A stretch of 64,000 nt of DNA, taken from Antedon mediterranea (taxonomy: Eukaryota; Echinodermata; Crinoidea; Comatulida; Antedonidae). The DNA lies in contig NC_092670.1 of the NCBI RefSeq assembly GCF_964355755.1, positions 34,089,795 to 34,153,794 of the forward strand. The letters are read 5' to 3'. This document shows, in pieces, positions 28,301 to 37,978 of the stretch. Both the position numbers and the translations under genes were made by a program. The notes under the pieces are model-generated. The model searched no databases. It saw only the letters and a program-made list of their open reading frames with translations, and was not told where the DNA came from. Within the stretch, counting starts at the first letter, position 1; each line of letters begins with the position of its first letter.

Positions 28301-31300
28301 TGATACCCACAGCATTGTCATTTTGTATCTCCATTGAGATCCAGCCACTGATACCCACAGCATTGTCATTTTGTATCCATTGAGATCCAGCCACTGATAC
28401 CCACAGCATTGTCATTTTGTATCCATTGAGATCCAGCCACTGATACCCACAGCATTGTCATTTTGTATCCATTGAGATCCAGCCACTGATACCCACAGCA
28501 TTGTCATTTTGTATCCATTGAGATCCTGCCACTGATACCCACAGCATTGTCATTTTGTATCCATTGAGATCCTGCCACTGATACCCACAGCATTGTCATT
28601 TTGTATCTCCATTGAGATCCAGCCACTGATACCCACAGCATTGTCATTTTGTATCCATTGAGATCCAGCCACTGATACCCAAAGCATTGTCATTTTGTAT
28701 CCATTGAGATCCAGCCACTGATACCCACAGCATTGTCATTTTGTATCTCCATTGAGATCCAGCCACTGATACCCACAGCATTGTCATTTTGTATCCATTG
28801 AGATCCAGCCACTGATACCCACAGCATTGTCATTTTGTATCCATTGAGATCCAGCCACTGATACCCACAGCATTGTCATTTTGTATCCATTGAGATCCTG
28901 CCACTGATACCCACAGCATTGTCATTTTGTATCTCCATTGAGATCCAGCCACTGATACCCAAAGCATTGTAATTTTTTCAGTATTTTGCCTTTGGATTCA
29001 CATACATACATATACAATAATCGATACTTGTTTGAGCATGGATATATTTTCTACAATAAGTTTGAGTGTAGTTTAACTTATAGTGTTTGGAATAGTTTTG
29101 TGTCTTTTCATTTGCGATTACCTAGAATTAATAATTCAAGCTAATTCATTTTTTCGCAAACTGGTACATTGGACGTTCTTCCCCACTCTCGACATTTTTG
29201 GCAGATTTTAGTCCAGGCGACGAACAAAGTTTCATATTACCATGGACTTTAAATGTATAACCCTATAGTCGAAAACTTATTATGTGACCAGTCATACATA
29301 ACTGTTTAAAGATGTATTGTCCCTTTGACTAATTCCAAAAAAATAAAAAATAAAAGATTTCGAAAAAAGGTGGGTCATTTTGAAGTATCATAATAGTTAT
29401 TAACTATCACCAAAAATTTTTCGAAAAAAAAAAAATTTAACTGAAATACAGACGTTTTTTTTGTTAAAAAAATAACTTTGACTTCCAGTCAAAGTTTTCA
29501 ATCAAAACATATCCCATAATGAAACGCACTTGTTTGGCTACTCTGTATGCATAATCATAAAACTTCCTCATAATCTGTGTGAAAATACCTTCTTAACCGT
29601 GACGAGTTGTAAACAATCCTAATTTAGCATATGCATAATGCGTACTCATGGTTTGAAATCTTTGTTTACTTTCGCTCGTGACGATTTTCCAGATGAAATG
29701 TAATTAAACTAATTTACCTGTTAATTACGTAAACTTGTTGTTTTTGGCTCGAATTTTCCACTTAAAGTGAATAACTTTAATATTACTTTGATATGGCCAC
29801 TTTAAATTTAGAATATTTTGACTTTCATTTTTTTGTGTTTCAAGGGACAATACATCTTTAATGTTAGACATTCCTTTAAACCACAAGAAAAAAAAAACAG
29901 TAAAAATGTGCCTATTTTGTCATACAATTGTTACGTTGACAAATGTAGGTTCACAGATAGAAAAGGATTTTAAAATGCTTCTTCGGCCGGTTTTAATATA
30001 TTATTTTAATTATGTTCCTATACAGGCTTGGGAGTGTTGTTGTTTACTTTGATATGTTAATAAAGGAACCAATTGGTAAAAAGTCAATACTTGGTAATGC
30101 GTATCCAAAGACGAAGCAGGCGATAGAGATATTTTACCAAGAAACGATAGATGGCCAACTAGGAGAATATCAGCTATATCCAGAATCAGTCAAACTTTAT
30201 ATAAGTATGATGACTTATTGTTTTAATTCTTGTATACGGGGTGCCGTTTGGGACATTTGTATATGCTAGAAAAGTTAGTATTAACTAATGCTGTAATGAT
30301 AATAAATGTACGGGGCCTACAGACTACAAAATAATATTATAAACGGTACATTCTTTCTTCTAAAAAGAAATCATATTTCCACAGTACATTAGGCCTACAT
30401 TATCACATTGTTGTGGTTTAAACGGCAATTCAGAAAAGACAAAACATATATTTCACTTTATCTTGATATTATGTTGACTTCCTCAGAAAACGATAACGAT
30501 AAAGTACTGACTACTATACGAGCACCCGTTGGCGTTGTCACGACAGCATCGGTTGACAGAAAAGAACCCTTTTCAACAAACACACCAGTAAGACCATTAC
30601 CACGTGGAACAACAATGCCGTCGCACAGAGCTGAAACGACTCCTCAGCTGGTGAGATCAACCAAATCAGTTACAACACAGAAAGAGAAAACGACAACGAC
30701 ACAGTCTGTGACAACAACACAGCCAACAACGACGACACGACCAGTAACAACGACACAGCCAACAACGGCACGACCAACAACGACACAACCAACAACGACA
30801 CGGCCAACAACGACACAACCAACAACGACACGGCCAACGACACAACCAACAACGACACGGCCAACAACAACACAACCAACAACAACACAACCAGTAACGA
30901 CGACACGACTAGTAACAACAACACGACTAGTAACAACAACACATCTAGCAACTACACAACCTACAACAGTCCCGACAACAATAACAACCACTGTTCCCAC
31001 AACACATGCAACTACAGAAACTATGACGACAGAAAAATCGACAACACTGCAACAAACTACGGAAGAATTAACATCCAAAATGCAAACAACAATATCGACA
31101 ACAACAGATGTAACTACCGTACAAGAAGATACAACTAGTGCAGATGTTTTTCCGACGACATTCATGTCTACTACACCGATAGCTTCGACGCAGAATCAGT
31201 TGCAAACAACGGACGAACAAAGAGAAACAACTTCGGCAAAACTACGTACGTACGCCTACATGCATTGATCATTTTTCATGTGATGTGATGAGAAAACACT

Positions 31301-34300
31301 TAAGTAGTTAAATAGGTCTAGGCTATGTCCGAATACGAATAAAATCAATTACACTATTTTTACTATAGTGATTTTTTTTCAGCTGATGTATTTGGTGACG
31401 GTTGTGGCTCATTAACTTGTTTAAACGGTGGTTCGTGTGATGACACTTCTGGTTTTGCAACGTGTGAATGCATCGAAGGTTATTTTGGATTAGCTTGCGA
31501 CCAGAGTAAATACTTACTTACATATTTTGTATGTTCCTTGTAAACCGGTTGATGACATTATAAGTAACTTAAATTAAGTAGACTCGGGTCAAAGAAATCT
31601 TGCAATCTGATCTAAAATCCAATATTTTCAGACTTCATTTGCTGATCTACCTATGTCTATGTCTACCTTCTATCTATATTACCTAAAGCTCCGTATAGAC
31701 TATCAAAAGTAGTTTGACCAAAAAAAAGTGATGTGCACAAATATGGTAGTGATATGCTTAAATATTTTAGTGATATGACATTATGTCATGTCCATAATGG
31801 GCATATCACATTTTTGTCACGTACATAATCTTTGATTGTGTAGACAGAGCTTTACATTCCAAGAAAAGTATCATAATAGCAAATTAATGGTAACCAAAAA
31901 CATCATCGGCCCATTATATTTAATACGTATTTTGTAACGTTTCTTTTTCTAGGCGAGTGCGACTTTAAAACGTGCGACAATGGTGGTACGTGCCGGGTGG
32001 ATGGAATGTATAACGTTGTATGCGAATGCCCTGATGGATATTTAGGCGTTTTTTGTGAAATAGGTATAGTTGCAAATTTTTATAGCGTGCAATTTAGGGA
32101 AACCGTATCTTTTATCAAATTACAGTGATGTCAAATAGGCTACTAGTTTGACGACTCGTGTCATCTCTTGAAGTTGAATTTCGCGCCTTGTTAATTCTAT
32201 TATTTGTTTCAAAACACATAATCATTATTATCATATATATCATATTATTATACTAACAATTATTAATTGTTAAACTAATAATTATTTTTATTTGATCACC
32301 TAGCTCTGTCAGTGCAGCCTTGCATAAGTAATCCATGCAAAAATGGCGGAAATTGTACAGTGTACTATGACGATTATTTCTGCAATTGTCCTTATCCATA
32401 CGGCGGTTATAACTGCGAGAAAAACACCATTGGTATGTATCGTAGTACGGTAGCTTGTACTTGAGTGTTTTGTCTGTCAGTATGATATTAATGCATACGC
32501 ATAGTATGTGAGTAATATGTCTAGGCCTATGTGATTAATAAATTGTTACAGATTATATAACTATCGACAAATTCCAATTCTCTATTTCCGGTTATGTAGA
32601 TGAAGAGAACACACCGCCCCCAATGTGTTTACAAGTTCCATTAGACGTTTGTCGCCATCAAGTTCCGTATAACACAAGTGGTCTGGATCATCCGTATGGA
32701 GTGGTTGATTCGCCAGAAGAAGCCAGCGAAAGAATCATACACTACCGAACCCTTCTGCAAAGTTGTGATGAAAACATCGATCGTCTTCTCTGTTTGATAT
32801 TTAGTCCAGAGTGCCCTTTGGAATCCGGCTTTCCGCGGTCAGCTTGTAGGTATGTAATACGGGGCAGCACTGTATACATGTTAGTAGATACTAACTAATA
32901 TCGTCCTATGCAAATTAGGCCTACAAGGTGACATAATAATAAATTCTTGTCGGCGTATTCGTGGGAAAATAATACAATTCATGAAAATTGCCCAAATCCT
33001 AAAATTCTACACACAAATGTATACTATTGCGAAAAAGGGTATTGGAGAAATCTAAAACCTTTTCTACACTATCAACCTTTATGTGACAAAAATGTGATGT
33101 GTCATATCACTACCATATTTGGTCATATCACTACAATATATTCAGCACATCACACATTTTCTGTCAAACAAGTTCGATTGTGTAGACAGAACTAATATCC
33201 AATGCGAAAACAGTTTATTTTACAGCAGGGAAGAGTGAACTTACAATCATTACACTCTTGCCTGGTTACAGATTTTTCTTCTAATCATAATTTTTTTGTA
33301 GCGATTATTGCTTGGAAGTATTGAATTCATGTTCGGATATGATTGACCCACTTACAGAAGAGACATATGAGGCTATCAATACGCTGTTTTATATATGTAT
33401 GGTACTACCAACGGATAACGAAGAAGTCTGTATTGGACCACAGGAAATTGAACAAACTGGTAAAAAATAAAGTAATAGAGTAATAATTTGTATAATAAAT
33501 GTGGCTTTGTTTGGTTCATTCTAAAACTATGCAAAGAGGAATATTCTAACAATGATATTTAAAAAAAAAACATTTTAGAGATATTTTATTGCAGACATCT
33601 GGTTCTTTCAATTTGTTAATTTGCATGAAATGTGTTACCTTTATTGCTGAAATAAAGTGTGATGACGAGGAAATCTCCGAAATTTCAAACCTCGACCCGC
33701 CTACCACTAAGACCACAGAAGCTTTATGATAATCACATTGGATATAGCAAATCTTTCACTCTCAAAACTAACACAGAATATTTTACCTCACAGTTGATCC
33801 CTGCTCGAGTAATCCGTGCCTTAATGGAGGTTCATGCACGACATATGGTGCTGGTGAACTTGAATATTACATGTGCGAATGTCTCGAAGGTTATATCGGT
33901 GAAATCTGTGATGTCGAATTTGGTAAGCTGGCATATTGATATATGTTTAAAAAGTTTTATAAAAGTTATTTTAATTTTTTGTTTAATTTGAAAAAAATAA
34001 CATAATAACAAAATAAAATATAAGCAATCTTTTAAATAGCCTCTGACGATTAACAATTGTGTCCAAATTGCTTACTGCTTTGTGGAAAGTGCTTACTGCT
34101 TACATATGTAAAACTCAAATCTATCCACCTTCCTAAAAGTGGAAAACCGACATCTACTATTTCTTTAGCAGCAGGCATACAATAATAAATATCGTCTTTT
34201 GTAGATTTTACTGCATCTATCTGCACGGCGTCAACGTGCTTAAATGGTGCCACTTGTGAAGAAGACGATTACCTTCCAACGTGCATATGTCCAGAAGGCT

Positions 34301-37300
34301 TCATCGGACAACAGTGTGAAATTGAAGAAGGTAGCCAAGAATGTAAGTTATTTAAATCATGGAGGATACCTCCATGTGTAACTGTACTAACACACTAACC
34401 TGATTGCTGTTGACGATACGGTGATGGGTGTGTTTTGTTGTAGTAGATATGATACGCATGAAGCTCTTGATATTGTCTATTTCGGGGACTCCACTCACAT
34501 AACTAGAATGATATACTGTATTGTGTATAGATAATGTAACATTTTACTTTACTTTTAAAGCAAGCAATGGTGAAGATATGTATGCGTCTATATGTTCTGA
34601 TGTCATGAGTAGTTGCATTAATGTGCTCCCGTACAATTTGACCTCTCACCCTGACGTCACGGATCAAGATTATTTCGGTCAAGACACTATCGAAGACCAA
34701 TTCCAAAGATCCGTTGCAGCCTGCGATCATCCAGATGTCGAACGTTTTTTGTGTTCTGTTTTGAACCCCGAGTGTGTACCAAGCAACGCGTTGATTGGTG
34801 CACCAAGGACCGCCTGCAAGTCTCTGTGCAATCAGATTCGCGTATCTTGTCCTAACCTGATGCCGATGAATTCTTCAACGTTCGAGCAGTACTGTGACCA
34901 CATGATCGAGTCAAACGATATTGGAATCTGTATACCACCTTCTAATCCATTTAACAGCACTGAATCAGGTAGGTAATGGTATAGCACAGCTTCCAATAGG
35001 TCCAATAAGATACGATTAACGATCATCGCAGCAGTTAAAGTAAAAAGATAACTCATAGCTGGTAAAAAAATAAAACGAACAAACAAAATAGATGTATAGT
35101 AAAACACTGGACACTAAACGTACTTACGACATACTTTCTAAAAGATTTATCAATAACCATAATCATTACAAATAAATGTATACGAAACTACGATAATGAA
35201 TCTTAATAATAATGTTGAATGATGATTTATATTTTCTATTGAGAAAAAATGTAAAAGCACGTACTATTTTGTTATTTAAGTTGTTTTATTTTATTTTGAA
35301 GATCATATTTGTTCTAATGTTACGTGTCAAAATGGTGGGATATGCTTCGAATTCGAAGGTAACCCTTTATGTAAGTGTAAAGAAGGATACTTCGGCAGCT
35401 TGTGCACACTGGGTATGTTGTTTTTAGTTTTCTATTCAGGACCTGGGTTTATCAGATAATCATAATGCACGCACGCCAAAAATGTTGTATCGCGTTCCGT
35501 ACGCGATATTTCTTTTCGTTGGAGACCCTTCATGAAACTTCGCAAAATAAACATGGATATTTGTTATTCATATCCATAAGGTGTGATGTAACATCACTAA
35601 TACTCCTTCGAGCCGTCTGTTTAGTCGAATGGATTAGACCATGGACTTTTCATGTCGATATATAGGGTTCGAAACTTCTTTTTTCTTTATAGTGAGACAA
35701 AGCTTATTTGGAGGGTTAGGTTTAGTTATATTATGAATTAGCTATCTTTCACAAAGGGTCCCCAACAATTACACTATTATCGTTTTTGTTTTGAACACAC
35801 GGACAATCAAAGCGTACGCTTACAGGCAAACAGCGTTTGCAATTATACAGTATATGAATATATGTTGTTTGTTTTTGCTTAGAGTATAGTGACCCGTGCC
35901 TGTCGTCTCCGTGCCTAAACCAGGGTCTATGTGTCACCGACGTCACTAACTTTTACGTATCATATGAATGTGAATGTATGGATGATGGGTTCTATGGTAC
36001 ACACTGTGAGCAAAGTAAGTTTGCCACGACTTAAAAGGCCACTCCGGGTTTAACTTCTGAAGTTTAGGAAACTCCTAGTTTAACGTCTAAAGTACTTGTG
36101 CTTAAAGATTAAAGAGAAACTCCAAGTTTAAATTCTTTAGTACCTGTGCTTAAAGGGCAACTCTGGGTTAAACTTCTGAAGTAATTGTGCTTAAAAGGTA
36201 ACTCCAGGTATAACTTCTGAAGAGCTTGTGCTTAAAGGGTAATTCAAGTTTAACTTCCAAAGAGCTTTTGCTTAAATGGCAACTCCAGGTTTAACTTCTG
36301 AAGTACTTGTGCTTAAAGGGCAACACCGTGTTTAACATCTGAAGTCCTTGTGCTTAAAGGGCAACTCTAGGTTTAACTTCCGAAGAGTTTGTGCTTCAAG
36401 GGCAACTCCGTGTTTAACTTCTGAAGAATTTGTGCTAAAAGGGCGACTCCAGCTTACCTTATGAAGAGCTATTGCTTACAGAGCAACTCCGAGTTTTACT
36501 TCTGCAATACATGTGTTTTAAATGACAACTCTGGGTTTAACTTCTGAAGTACTTGTGCTTAAAGGGCGACTCCGGCTTAACTTCTGAAGAGCTTGTGCTT
36601 AAAGAGCAACTCCGGGTTTAACTTCTGAAGTACTTGTGCTTAAAGGGCGACTCCGGCTTAACTTCTAAAGAGCTTGTGCTTAAAGAGCAACTCCGGGTTT
36701 AACTTCTGAAGCAACTTAATAAATAGCATAACGCTATATAAATAACTTGAACTCATAAATTCAATCGAAAATACATTTCCTTAATATACTTAAAATTTCT
36801 CTGATAATTACTTGTATATGAATATCATTTCGTTTCTCTAAGCCAATTCCATCAATTTTACTGTTAATTGGTTATATATCATGGTGAACCTTATTAATTC
36901 CAGGTATATGTGATGATTTTCCTTGTTCAAATGGTGGTACATGCATACCAAATGCATATACTAGCGAGTGCATATGTCCAGAAAGATATGTTGGTTCTTA
37001 CTGTGAGATTGGTAAGTAGGCAACATTAGAAATATTGTTTTTAATATGAATCCTAGTAGATAAAAAATGATAACGAACTTTACGAGAGTAAAACCTTAGC
37101 GGCACTGTGTCCTAGGAGGTTGATCTCAAGAACCTTAAATACGATAACGTCCAAACGTCCCAACCTCATATTAAGAGGCATCTTTGTTTATGCATAAATC
37201 ATTGGTGTTTTTTTTTCAGATTTGTATCCGGCTGACCCATGTCAATCAAACCCTTGTTTCAACGAAGCTACATGTGTATCACAAAAGATTGGTCTTTTCA

Positions 37301-37932
37301 GTGCTTACTATTGCGAATGCCTTCCACCGAATTATGGGAGAAATTGTGAACATGGTTTGTAAACAATTTTAATTTATTTGCGGTGGCATTTCACTATTCA
37401 ATGCCTAATACATGTCTTCAATCTTCAACTAATTACAAAAATACAACGACCTAAATGAGAATGAATGAAATTATAACAAAGATGAATGTTTGTAATGACT
37501 GCTATGATGACTACAAACAACTTTATTTTATTTCTATTAATATTTTCAGATAACCCGTGTATTCCAAATCCATGTCATCATGCAGGTCACTGTACTCATA
37601 ATGAAACCGGAAGTTTCGCCTGTAGCTGCGCACAGGGTTATGTGGGTGTACATTGTGAAGACACAGGTACTATTACTACAACATTTTCATTCATGAGTAT
37701 ATTATACGCTTATTGGACCAGTACATAGATAGTCTAATAATAGTCGGGGCATGCCATATGTGCTCTCTTTCAGCTTGTTATTTATTTTATATTACTATTT
37801 GGTGCTATAAAGTTTGCTGTACACCACGTATATTAGTTCTGAAAACAACTGTTGAGCTTTCTCGACGTTTCGATCAATATGATTTGATCGCAAACTTTAT
37901 ATCAACATTTGATTTCGCCATGCAAACCTCCA

Positions 37933-37978
<46 letters not shown>

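Noticed and set aside
27920-28415. Long open frames on both strands over 27.9-28.4 kb
   Set aside because: They are the 48/45-bp minisatellite read in multiple frames; all units encode the same peptide and there is no start context, splice signal or domain.
28033-28975. CRISPR-like array
   Set aside because: Units are contiguous with no unique spacers, in a eukaryotic intron.
30644-31165. Val/Cys-rich open frames antisense to the mucin exon
   Set aside because: Thr codons (ACN) read backwards give Val, Cys or Leu codons without stops. The sense frame fits the splice phases on both sides.
33659-33991. 110-codon frame overlapping EGF 4
   Set aside because: It reads EGF exon 13 in the wrong frame. 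The true frame has all six cysteines and proper splice sites.
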